From assembly GCA_012728505.1 (NCBI GenBank), contig JAAYEY010000003.1, positions 1 through 7,749 of the forward strand: 7,749 nucleotides of DNA, given 5' to 3'. Source of the DNA: Synergistaceae bacterium (GTDB taxonomy: Bacteria > Synergistota > Synergistia > Synergistales > Synergistaceae). Shown in pieces: positions 1-5,739 of the stretch. Every line of letters begins with the position of its first letter. Positions within the stretch are counted from its first letter, which is position 1. The notes under the pieces were generated by a model. That model saw nothing but the letters and a program-made list of their open reading frames with translations. It had not been told where the DNA came from and did not search any database. Made by a program: the position numbers and the translations under genes.

Positions 1-122
1 CAGCCGGACTCCGTAAATATAAATACTGGGCTGATTTTTCTACTAAAAAAATTACAAACCTCATAAATAACCAGACATACGATTTGGCTAATTTTGATCC
101 GGAGGAGGTTGCGTCATGTTAA
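1..122 (+). CDS. 3' end of an unidentified protein upstream of hisG (partial; perhaps hisZ)
   Basis: The frame starting at base 3 is open from the window edge to a TAA at 120-122, giving about 39 C-terminal residues that end in DPEEVASC. The other two + frames are broken by stops here. The stop overlaps the hisG start at 116 by 7 nt, the tight coupling seen through the rest of this operon, which supports it as a real gene end. I do not recognise the tail by sequence. Because the downstream HisG is the short form, which in known systems needs the HisRS-like regulatory subunit HisZ, and because hisZ often sits directly before hisG, hisZ is the most likely identity. That is a context argument only; another histidine gene is also possible. 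Confidence 0.55.
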   Translation, partial: AGLRKYKYWADFSTKKITNLINNQTYDLANFDPEEVASC

Positions 123-763
123 CTTTCGCACTCCCCACAGGGCGTTCGCTTGAAAGCTGTATAGAAATACTTGAGGGAGCTGGTCTCCCTATCAATAAAC
201 TCAAAGATCCGGGAAGGAATCTGGTAATAGATGAAGGCAGCTTTCGCTACCTACTCTCAAAACCTTCTGATGTCCCTGCAATGGTTCACTATGGAGCAGC
301 AGACCTCGCCATAGCGGGAAGCGATGTTATAGAAGAATCGGGGATCTCGCTTGTAGAGCTCCTAGACACGCAGCGCGGTAAATGCATCATGGCTGTTGCG
401 GGAACAAAACAAGCTGCCATGAAATTCACCGGTAAAGCGTGCAGCCTTATGGGTTTAAAAGTGGCAACAAAATATACTAGAATTGCAGAGAACACTTTTA
501 ATTCCTGGGGTGTCCAGATAAAGATACTTAAACTGAACGGATCCGTTGAACTCGCCCCAGCCCTAGGTTTGAGCGACTGTATCTTTGACATTGTAGAGAC
601 CGGCAACACACTACGAGCAAACGGTCTGATGGTCATAAAGGAGACTGCTCCTGTCTCACTTAGACTGGTTGCGGGGTCAGGTGCAATGCAGCTCCGCTGG
701 CGTTCCATGTTCGGCGTAGTAAATTCAATCGAAAACTATGTTAAAGGGGCCCCTAATAAATGA
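116..763 (+). CDS. hisG: ATP phosphoribosyltransferase, short form catalytic subunit
   Basis: First enzyme of histidine synthesis: condenses ATP with PRPP to give phosphoribosyl-ATP, in the cytoplasm. At 215 residues it is the short form (HisG_S), which lacks the C-terminal ACT-like regulatory domain and in known systems works as a hetero-octamer with HisZ. Family marks visible: the N-terminal LALP-type strand (FALPTGR, residues 4-10), the RPxDVP-like stretch (KPSDVP), the GAADLAIAGSDV segment, and the PRPP-binding region KLNGSVELAPALGLSD followed by DIVETGNTLRANGL. An AGGAGG at 103-108 lies 7 nt before the ATG, which settles the start. It overlaps the upstream ORF by 7 nt and hisB by 4 nt (ATGA). 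Oddity: the usual PKGR reads PTGR here. It is probably subject to histidine feedback only through HisZ, which is inferred from the family. Confidence 0.95.
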   Translation: MLTFALPTGRSLESCIEILEGAGLPINKLKDPGRNLVIDEGSFRYLLSKPSDVPAMVHYGAADLAIAGSDVIEESGISLVELLDTQRGKCIMAVAGTKQAAMKFTGKACSLMGLKVATKYTRIAENTFNSWGVQIKILKLNGSVELAPALGLSDCIFDIVETGNTLRANGLMVIKETAPVSLRLVAGSGAMQLRWRSMFGVVNSIENYVKGAPNK

Positions 764-1329
764 AAAAAAAGATTATAAGAAATACCAATGAGACCAGTAT
801 TGAACTCTGCATTGAATCACCCGGAACTGAAAGAAACATAGATATCGGCTGTGGTTTTCTTGCACACATGATAGACCTGATGTTTAGTAGGGCCGGGATA
901 AGTATATCCTTGAAAGCAGAAGGAGACACATATGTCGACTATCATCACCTTACTGAGGATATAGGAATTGTACTTGGACAGATTCTCAGGGAGACAGCAA
1001 AAGGAAAAAAGATAAACCGATATGGGTGGTGTCTCCTGCCGATGGATGGCTCACTTGCAAGGGTGGCTCTTGACTTTAGCGGAAGAGGTAGGGCTTTTTT
1101 CTCAGGTACATTCCCCTCAGAAAAATGCGGTGACTTCGATATGGAGCTCGTCCCCGAATTTTTTAATGGGCTTGCTCGGGAGGGCGGCATTACCCTTCAT
1201 GTCTCACTTCTTGAAACAGATAATTCCCACCATTCGGCGGAAGCTATTTTTAAAGGGGTCGGAATGGCACTTAGGCAGGCCCTTTCATCTTCAGAGCAAC
1301 AGCCAAGCACAAAAGGGCTCTGGCTATGA
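760..1329 (+). CDS. hisB: Imidazoleglycerol-phosphate dehydratase (monofunctional)
   Basis: Removes water from imidazoleglycerol phosphate to give imidazoleacetol phosphate, the step after the HisF reaction. At 189 residues it is the monofunctional form without the histidinol-phosphatase domain of enterobacterial HisB. All manganese ligands expected for the family are present: His36 (GFLAHM), His62-His63 and Glu66 (HHLTED), His147 (TLHV), His157-His158 and Glu161 (HHSAEA). The C-terminal PSTKG phosphate-binding signature is at 182-186. The start overlaps the hisG stop (ATGA), with AAAGGGG at 743-749 as ribosome binding site, and the stop overlaps hisA in the same way. The sequence is divergent: the normally conserved PMDEAL reads PMDGSL (94-99), and the run before the first HH pair is GDTYVDY rather than the common GDLxIDD. 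The intact ligands suggest it is active. Confidence 0.94.
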   Translation: MKKKIIRNTNETSIELCIESPGTERNIDIGCGFLAHMIDLMFSRAGISISLKAEGDTYVDYHHLTEDIGIVLGQILRETAKGKKINRYGWCLLPMDGSLARVALDFSGRGRAFFSGTFPSEKCGDFDMELVPEFFNGLAREGGITLHVSLLETDNSHHSAEAIFKGVGMALRQALSSSEQQPSTKGLWL

Positions 1330-2042
1330 TATTTCTCCCCGCCATAGATCTTTTCGAGGGAAATGTAATTCGTCTAACTAAGGGAGATTTCTCAAAGAAA
1401 AAGGACTACAGACTTTCCCCTCTTGAAACAGCAAAAAGCTTTCTAGACGCAGGATGCACTCACATACACATAGTTGACCTTGAAGGAGCTAAGTCAGGCA
1501 AACCTTGCCACCTTGATCTGCTTGAAAAGATAGCTTCTCTTGGAATGTTCGTACAATATGGGGGCGGGCTTCGTTCAGAAGGAAACATCAGGGATGCTCT
1601 AAGAGCAGGAGCAGCTAGGGTAATGATAGGAAGCCTGCTTTTCAAAAACGATGACATGCCTTGTCACATACTAAGCGAGTTTGGTCCAACAGCTATGCCT
1701 GCTATAGACGTCAGGGGCGGCAAAGTAGTTTACTCCGGTTGGCTCAACGAGACAGTCATGACTCCCAAGGAAGCCCTTACCTGGCTCAGGGAAATTGGAT
1801 TTTCAGTTTTCCTCGTTACAAATACAGATCTCGACGGCATGATGTCCGGTGCCGACCCAGAGCTCTACAGAGAATTAACAGGGGGCAATAATGACATCGT
1901 TGCGGCTGGAGGCATCACTACAGCAGATGACATCATATCTCTGAGGGCCGTAGGAGTTGCTGGTGCCATTGTCGGCAAAAGCCTTTACGAAGGCGGTATC
2001 ACGATAGCAGAGGCTCTAAGTGCTACATCAGGGGGTAAATAA
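1326..2042 (+). CDS. hisA: ProFAR isomerase (phosphoribosylformimino-AICAR-phosphate isomerase)
   Basis: A (beta/alpha)8-barrel that carries out the Amadori rearrangement of ProFAR to PRFAR, the substrate of HisF. The 238 residues match the usual family length. The catalytic aspartate of strand 1 is Asp8 (LPAIDLFEG), the second is Asp128 (AIDVRGGKV), and Thr165 with Asp170-Gly171 in TNTDLDGMMSG corresponds to the strand-6 active-site loop. The two phosphate-binding glycine loops are QYGGGLR (77-83) and VAAGGI (192-197) with IVGKSLYEG after it. It overlaps hisB by 4 nt. The HisF alternative is ruled out by the DLEGAKSG stretch after strand 2 and by the separate, clearer hisF downstream. Confidence 0.95.
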   Translation: MIFLPAIDLFEGNVIRLTKGDFSKKKDYRLSPLETAKSFLDAGCTHIHIVDLEGAKSGKPCHLDLLEKIASLGMFVQYGGGLRSEGNIRDALRAGAARVMIGSLLFKNDDMPCHILSEFGPTAMPAIDVRGGKVVYSGWLNETVMTPKEALTWLREIGFSVFLVTNTDLDGMMSGADPELYRELTGGNNDIVAAGGITTADDIISLRAVGVAGAIVGKSLYEGGITIAEALSATSGGK

Positions 2043-2048
2043 TAAACT

Positions 2049-2687
2049 ATGTCAGATATAGATATAAGGCTCTTAAAATTTGATGAAAAAGGGCTCATTC
2101 CGATTGTTGTCCAAGACTCAACCAGTGCTGAGGTGTTGATGACAGCATGGGCGAACGAAGAATCTTTGAAGCTAACAGCCAACTCGGGAAAACTTACTCT
2201 TTGGAGTCGATCGAGGAAAGAGATCTGGGAAAAAGGCCTAACAAGCGGAAATATGATGAAAGTTCTCGAGCTTCGGATTGACTGCGACGGTGACACACTG
2301 CTCGCGATAGTAGAACCTTCAGGACCGGCATGTCATACGGGAAAGCGGACCTGTTTCTATCGCTCTCTATGGGGCACAGAAAATTCAACTGAATCGACAT
2401 TTCTTGGACGACTTTGGTACTACCTCAACGAAAGAAAGTTGAAAAGTGCTGAAGAAAGCTACACTGCCCGGCTACTAGCAAAAGGACGATCAAGAGTAGC
2501 CCAAAAAGTTGGAGAAGAGGGTGTAGAGACTGCAATAGCAGTGGCTACAGGAGACAAAGATAGCTTCCGATATGAGGCAGCAGACCTGCTTTACCATCTA
2601 ATGGTAGCTTGTATTTCTACAGGTGTCAGCTTCAACGAGGTGACTAAAGAACTTGAATTGCGCCACAGAAAAGATAACGGCCAATGA
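2049..2687 (+). CDS. hisIE: Bifunctional phosphoribosyl-AMP cyclohydrolase / phosphoribosyl-ATP pyrophosphatase
   Basis: Fusion enzyme for the second and third steps of histidine synthesis. The N-terminal HisI domain (about residues 8-110) opens the adenine ring of PR-AMP; the C-terminal HisE domain (about 118-207) releases pyrophosphate from PR-ATP. HisI marks: WSRSR (52-56), KGLTSGN (62-68), the metal motif DCDGD (78-82) and CHTG...CFYR; the zinc cysteines 79, 95 and 102 keep the family spacing of 16 and 7. HisE marks: the MazG-like metal site KVGEEGVE (153-160) with Glu157 and Glu160, then EAAD with Glu176 and Asp179. The start lies 6 nt after hisA; the nearest purine-rich site, AGGGGG, ends at 2035, somewhat far away, so translation is probably coupled. 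It lies between hisA and hisF, whereas hisF more usually follows hisA directly. Confidence 0.95.
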   Translation: MSDIDIRLLKFDEKGLIPIVVQDSTSAEVLMTAWANEESLKLTANSGKLTLWSRSRKEIWEKGLTSGNMMKVLELRIDCDGDTLLAIVEPSGPACHTGKRTCFYRSLWGTENSTESTFLGRLWYYLNERKLKSAEESYTARLLAKGRSRVAQKVGEEGVETAIAVATGDKDSFRYEAADLLYHLMVACISTGVSFNEVTKELELRHRKDNGQ

Positions 2688-2814
2688 TTGAAACAGTAGA
2701 TTACTGTGCAAAACGGGGTAATCTCTTTAGATGCCGGTTCCATAGAGAAAAAATCAAAACTGAAATAATCCCCATATAGAGACACTATTCAGAACTGGAT
2801 GGAGGAAACTAACA
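2684..2814 (+). pseudogene. hisH: Probable hisH remnant (IGP synthase glutaminase subunit), internally deleted
   Basis: An ATG at 2684 overlaps the hisIE stop (ATGA) and opens 31 codons ending with TAG at 2777-2779. The start, MIETVDYCA, resembles the usual HisH start MIxxIDYG. The continuation GNLFRCRFHREK (residues 12-23) lines up with the HisH C-terminal catalytic stretch GNxFGVQFHPEKS, including the Phe-His-x-Glu core. One frame away, 2781-2813 reads [11 protein letters not shown], like the LLxNWxEE tails of HisH proteins. The simplest reading is a gene whose middle (oxyanion strand and catalytic Cys) was deleted and whose ends then decayed by point changes and a 1-base shift. It lies directly before hisF, a sensible place for hisH. 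Alternatives: a chance resemblance in a spacer, or a small leader ORF coupled to hisF. The matches are short and were made from memory of the family. Confidence 0.42.
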
Positions 2815-3573
2815 ATGCACACATATAGGATAATTCCATGTCTTGATATAAAGGATGGAAGAGTTGTGAAGGGAATAAATTTCGTCGGTTTGAAAGACGC
2901 AGGAGACCCTGTAGAATGGGCTGTTGCCTACGAAGCCGCCGGAGCAGATGAAATCGTATTCCTGGACCTTTCCGGAACAAATGAATCGCGAAAGACTGTG
3001 GCTGATATTGTCAAAATCGCAGCATCAAAAGTATCCATACCTATAACAGTCGGGGGCGGAATTCGTACGGTCGATGACATTCGCACCATACTTGAGTCCG
3101 GGGCGAACAAAATCTCAATTAATTCTGCAGCCGTAAAAAGACCGTATCTAATCAGCGAAGGCGCGAAAGCTTTTGGCAGTAAGTGTATAGTCGCAGCCAT
3201 TGACGCAAAAAAAAGAAATGATGGAACCTGGGAAGTCTACATCTCGGGAGGACAGGTAGCGACCGGACTTGACGCGGTAGAATGGTCTATGGAGACAAAA
3301 CGACTCGGAGCAGGAGAAATCCTACTTACAAGCATAGACAGAGATGGCACTAAGTCAGGCTATGACATCGAACTCACTGCTCAGGTAAGTTCTAATACAG
3401 ATATCCCAGTGATTGCTTCCGGAGGGGCGGGAGACTACTCTCACTTCTACGACGCTTTCTCCATAGGAAAAGCTGACGCAGTACTTGCGGCATCACTCTT
3501 CCATTACAGTGAAATACCAATCCTGGAGCTAAAAAAATATCTTTCTAAAAGAGGGGTTTCCGTTAGACAGTAG
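2815..3573 (+). CDS. hisF: Imidazole glycerol phosphate synthase, cyclase subunit
   Basis: Barrel enzyme that joins ammonia to PRFAR and cleaves it to imidazoleglycerol phosphate and AICAR, normally as a complex with the glutaminase HisH. Of usual length at 252 residues. Catalytic Asp11 ([15 protein letters not shown]) and Asp130 (AAIDAK) are present, as are the phosphate loops [17 protein letters not shown] and ASGGAG. The ammonia-gate residues at the barrel bottom are kept: Arg5, Glu46, Lys99 and Glu168. Two positions I recall as conserved HisH-facing residues differ: Asn98 (usually Asp) and Lys123 (usually Gln, in FGSQ). GGAGG at 2801-2805 lies 9 nt before the ATG. It is separated from hisIE by 127 nt that hold a probable hisH remnant. 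It is the last histidine gene of the cluster, and I see no convincing terminator directly after it. Confidence 0.96.
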   Translation: MHTYRIIPCLDIKDGRVVKGINFVGLKDAGDPVEWAVAYEAAGADEIVFLDLSGTNESRKTVADIVKIAASKVSIPITVGGGIRTVDDIRTILESGANKISINSAAVKRPYLISEGAKAFGSKCIVAAIDAKKRNDGTWEVYISGGQVATGLDAVEWSMETKRLGAGEILLTSIDRDGTKSGYDIELTAQVSSNTDIPVIASGGAGDYSHFYDAFSIGKADAVLAASLFHYSEIPILELKKYLSKRGVSVRQ

Positions 3574-3645
3574 GCCAATTTTCATAGAACGAAATATTAA
3601 ATGAAAAGTCTCATGTTCCCTCTATAGATTGAAGCCGATTTAACA

Positions 3646-3674
3646 TTGTCTTTGAGGCTCTTTAATTCTATAAT
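3646..3674 (+). promoter_or_regulatory. Sigma-70-type promoter of the NimA-like gene
   Basis: TTGTCT at 3646-3651 (4 of 6 to the -35 consensus) is followed after exactly 17 nt by a perfect TATAAT at 3669-3674. Transcription would start near 3681, giving a leader of about 25 nt before the TTG start at 3706. This makes the NimA-like gene independent of the histidine operon, although read-through from hisF cannot be excluded. Confidence 0.7.
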
Positions 3675-3705
3675 CATGATAAAGATATAAAAGGGGGTAA
3701 ACTTT

Positions 3706-4182
3706 TTGAGAAGGAAAGAAAAAGAAGTTACTTCACGCGAGTGGATGATGGAAGTTCTGGAAAAGGGTGTTTGGATGGATTTCGCGATGGCGGGCAAGGA
3801 CGGCTGGCCATATATTGTACCCCTTAATTACGGATTTAAAGATAATTTCATAATAATACACGGGGCAAGAGAGGGCAAAAAAATAGATCTCTTGCGCGAA
3901 AACAATAAAATTGCATTCAATTTGTCCATTGATACGGAAGTAGTACGTAATAAAGACAACCCTGCAGAATTCAGCATGAAGTATAGAAGTGTATCAGGCC
4001 AAGGAGTAGCATCTTTCATTGAAGACCTTGACGAAAAAAAGGAAGCGCTCAAGATTTTGATGCGTCAGTACGACGGACCAACAGAGCCTATGCCTGAAGG
4101 TGTCCTTAAAGCGACAGCAGTCATCAAAATTCAGATAACTGAGATGACCGGTAAAATCAGCAAATACCCCAAACCTGAATAA
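3706..4182 (+). CDS. NimA-like flavin-binding protein (pyridoxamine 5'-phosphate oxidase fold)
   Basis: A 158-residue protein of the split-barrel FMN-binding family that includes NimA (5-nitroimidazole resistance) and many uncharacterised flavin proteins of anaerobes. Typical marks are the start MRRKEKEV, the strand PYIVPLNYGF (35-44) and HGAREGKKIDLL (52-63), the region that contacts the flavin phosphate in relatives. There is no signal peptide or membrane segment, so it should be cytoplasmic. The start is TTG at 3706: AAGGGGG at 3691-3697 sits 8 nt before it, and the family's usual N-terminus begins there, while the next in-frame ATG (3745) would remove the conserved start. The substrate is unknown. 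Drug resistance should not be assumed, since most relatives have not been tested. It is transcribed from its own promoter and converges with the CNNM-type gene. Confidence 0.85.
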   Translation: MRRKEKEVTSREWMMEVLEKGVWMDFAMAGKDGWPYIVPLNYGFKDNFIIIHGAREGKKIDLLRENNKIAFNLSIDTEVVRNKDNPAEFSMKYRSVSGQGVASFIEDLDEKKEALKILMRQYDGPTEPMPEGVLKATAVIKIQITEMTGKISKYPKPE

Positions 4183-4199
4183 TATTTTCACTTCTATGG

Positions 4200-4221
4200 C
4201 CTTTGTCTGACTCAGAAAAGG
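4200..4221 (+). terminator. Hairpin after the NimA-like gene, possible 3' end
   Basis: CCTTT, a bulged G, TCTG, loop ACT, CAGA and AAAGG form a compact 9-bp hairpin 17 nt after the NimA-like stop. The bases after it are AAATTCTTG, not a clear T-run, so it may protect the 3' end or be a weak terminator. No T-run follows on the - strand either. Confidence 0.3.
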
Positions 4222-4233
4222 AAATTCTTGACC

Positions 4234-4288
4234 AAAATAAAAAAATAACAGAGGGAGCCTAAAACTATTACTCTGAAATAGGTCCCTC
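4234..4288 (-). terminator. Intrinsic terminator of the CNNM-type gene, overlapping its stop codon
   Basis: On the - strand an arm GAGGGACCTA (4288-4279) pairs with TAGGCTCCCTC (4261-4251) with one bulged base across a 17-nt loop. It is followed a few bases later by a T-rich run (complement of 4234-4247). The upstream arm lies inside the last codons and the loop holds the stop codon (4268-4270), so the terminating ribosome would cover the hairpin. Confidence 0.6.
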
Positions 4289-5551
4289 AGTACGTTCTTT
4301 TATGTATTTCATGCGAACTTGGAGAATTCTGTGATTTTGGACCTCCAGCACATGAATGTCCCATGATCCGAACGTAACCAACTGCCCCTGTGTTGGGAAC
4401 CCTCCTGAAAGCTCGAGCACCATTCCTGCCAGTGTATCGATATCCTCAAAAGCGGTATCGAAAGGATAAGAAAGAGCGTCGGAAAGCTCTTCTATATTGA
4501 CTTGCCCCTGTACCAGATATGTACTCTCATCTTCTACTTGGATCTCGGGAATTTCTGTATCGTATTCGTCCTGTATGTCTCCAACTATCTCCTCAATGAG
4601 GTCTTCAAGAGTTATCAGTCCAGCCATGCCTCCATACTCATCAATGACTATAGCTATATGTGTTCTTGATTTTTTCATTGTGTCTAGAGCTTCGTCAGTC
4701 TTCATAGTTTCAGGAACAAAAAGAGGTTTCCTCATAAGTTTCAGGATGGAGATGTTTTTATCACCGCGCGTCAAAGGACCAAGAAGATCTTTGGCGTAAA
4801 GTATCCCAATCACTTGGTCTAAGTCTTCTCTATATACGGGGATTCTGGAATGCCCACTTGCAATGAATTTCTTAACTGCCTCTTCTGCAGTGCCATCCTG
4901 TTCTATCGCACAAACATCAGTCCTTGGTTCCATAACCTCGGAGACCCTTGTCTCTTCAAAGGCTATGACGCCGTGGATCATTTTGCGTTCATCCTCTTCA
5001 AGCGCACCACCCTCGGAAACTATGTGGTCTATCTCCTGACGGGAGATCAGTGAACTGTACGAGACCAAATCCGTTCCCGATATTTTTCCAAAAAAACTCA
5101 ACACAGCTCTTAGAGACCATGTCAAGGGAGTCATTATTGTGCTAAGAAACTGAAGAAAGGGAAGAGAGAAAAGCAATACGCCCTCTTTTTTTGCTATGGC
5201 AAAATTTTTGGGCAGAATCTCACAGAAAACCACAATCAAAATCGTCATCACAGCTACAGCAAGAGCAGGGCCAACTGTTCCAAAAAGCTTAATCGCGACA
5301 GTAGTGGCAACGGCACTGGCTGCAATATTCACCAGGTTGTTTCCTATAAGAGTAACGTTTATGGCTTTGGCTGTGTTATGTACAAGCCAGAGGAAACCTT
5401 TTCGGCGATGAGGATATTCATCAGATAAAGCAAGTAACTTCCCTTTCCCTGCTGCCGTTATCGATGTCTCTGTTGCGCTGAAATAGACTGAGAGTATCAG
5501 CAAAACGACAAGCAGGATAATACTGCCCGATATGTCGGAACTCACCAACAA
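4268..5551 (-). CDS. CNNM/CorC-type membrane protein: DUF21, two CBS domains, CorC_HlyC domain
   Basis: Integral membrane protein of the CNNM family, often labelled hemolysin-like or magnesium/cobalt efflux protein; bacterial members studied have been linked to magnesium efflux. Layout over 427 residues: DUF21 domain with hydrophobic helices near 10-27, 64-90, 95-115 and 126-152, containing GNNLVNIAASA and the conserved acidic-proline EILPKNFA (111-118); CBS1 about 205-262 (VMEPRTDV... HSRIPVY); CBS2 about 272-330 (HIAIVIDEYGGMAGLITLED); C-terminal CorC_HlyC domain about 343-420. The CBS pair would bind adenine nucleotides and gate transport in the inner membrane. The start is ambiguous within 6 nt: TTG 5551, TTG 5548 or GTG 5545 all follow AAGGAGG at 5562-5556. 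It lies behind the hydF terminator, so it should have its own promoter. The exact ion and direction are unproven. Confidence 0.9.
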   Translation of the reverse strand: MLVSSDISGSIILLVVLLILSVYFSATETSITAAGKGKLLALSDEYPHRRKGFLWLVHNTAKAINVTLIGNNLVNIAASAVATTVAIKLFGTVGPALAVAVMTILIVVFCEILPKNFAIAKKEGVLLFSLPFLQFLSTIMTPLTWSLRAVLSFFGKISGTDLVSYSSLISRQEIDHIVSEGGALEEDERKMIHGVIAFEETRVSEVMEPRTDVCAIEQDGTAEEAVKKFIASGHSRIPVYREDLDQVIGILYAKDLLGPLTRGDKNISILKLMRKPLFVPETMKTDEALDTMKKSRTHIAIVIDEYGGMAGLITLEDLIEEIVGDIQDEYDTEIPEIQVEDESTYLVQGQVNIEELSDALSYPFDTAFEDIDTLAGMVLELSGGFPTQGQLVTFGSWDIHVLEVQNHRILQVRMKYIKERTEGPISE

Positions 5552-5555
5552 TCAA

Positions 5556-5562
5556 CCTCCTT
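5556..5562 (-). promoter_or_regulatory. Shine-Dalgarno site that limits the start of the CNNM-type gene
   Basis: A perfect AAGGAGG on the - strand precedes three stacked start codons TTG-TTG-GTG. Spacings are 4, 7 and 10 nt respectively, so the second TTG has the best distance and the GTG the better codon; the first TTG is the least likely. The protein differs by at most two residues. Confidence 0.7.
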
Positions 5563-5623
5563 GAAATTAAGAGCGGTATCGGTTTCAATACTCGCTAATT
5601 AATGCATAGCATAGCACAATTGC

Positions 5624-5667
5624 AAAAAAAACGGCAGTTCATTCTCAGAGGAGTAAGGACTGTCGTT
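5624..5667 (-). terminator. Intrinsic terminator of hydF
   Basis: On the - strand AACGACAGT (5667-5659) pairs with ACTGCCGTT (5638-5630), a 9-bp stem with one mismatch and a 20-nt loop, followed directly by a run of eight T (complement of 5624-5631). It begins 73 nt after the hydF stop. The + strand copy has no T-run after the hairpin, so it acts in the hydF direction only. Confidence 0.75.
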
Positions 5668-5739
5668 GTTATGGGCGATTAAGCTCGCATTTATACAGCC
5701 TTATATTTAGTTTCTGTGTTTATCTTCTGGTTAATCATT

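Noticed and set aside
1..66. Open frame 1 at the left edge ending in TAA at 64-66
   Set aside because: It leaves 50 nt before hisG, whereas the frame starting at base 3 runs on to overlap hisG like the other junctions of this operon.
289..708. 139-residue open frame on the - strand across hisG
   Set aside because: It lies wholly inside the well-supported hisG, has no family marks and no ribosome binding site; it is a shadow frame.
745..754. Perfect palindrome AGGGGCCCCT over the hisB ribosome binding site
   Set aside because: With no loop it cannot fold back on itself in RNA, and it is short enough to be chance; no repeat of it was noticed elsewhere in the window.
1022..1381. 119-residue + frame overlapping hisB and hisA
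   Set aside because: Out of frame with hisB, which keeps all of its metal ligands; the composition and lack of motifs mark it as a shadow.
3630..3670. AGCC...GGCT inverted repeat followed by TTTAATTCT, as a possible hisF terminator
   Set aside because: Only 4 bp of stem with a loop of 17 or more nt, and it overlaps the much better promoter of the next gene. I do not see a convincing terminator after hisF.
5595..5630. TTGCAA with nearby TATGC repeats as a promoter for the CNNM-type gene on the - strand
   Set aside because: No -10 element of more than 3 of 6 matches at a usable spacing. A promoter is expected between the hydF terminator and 5562, but I cannot place it.
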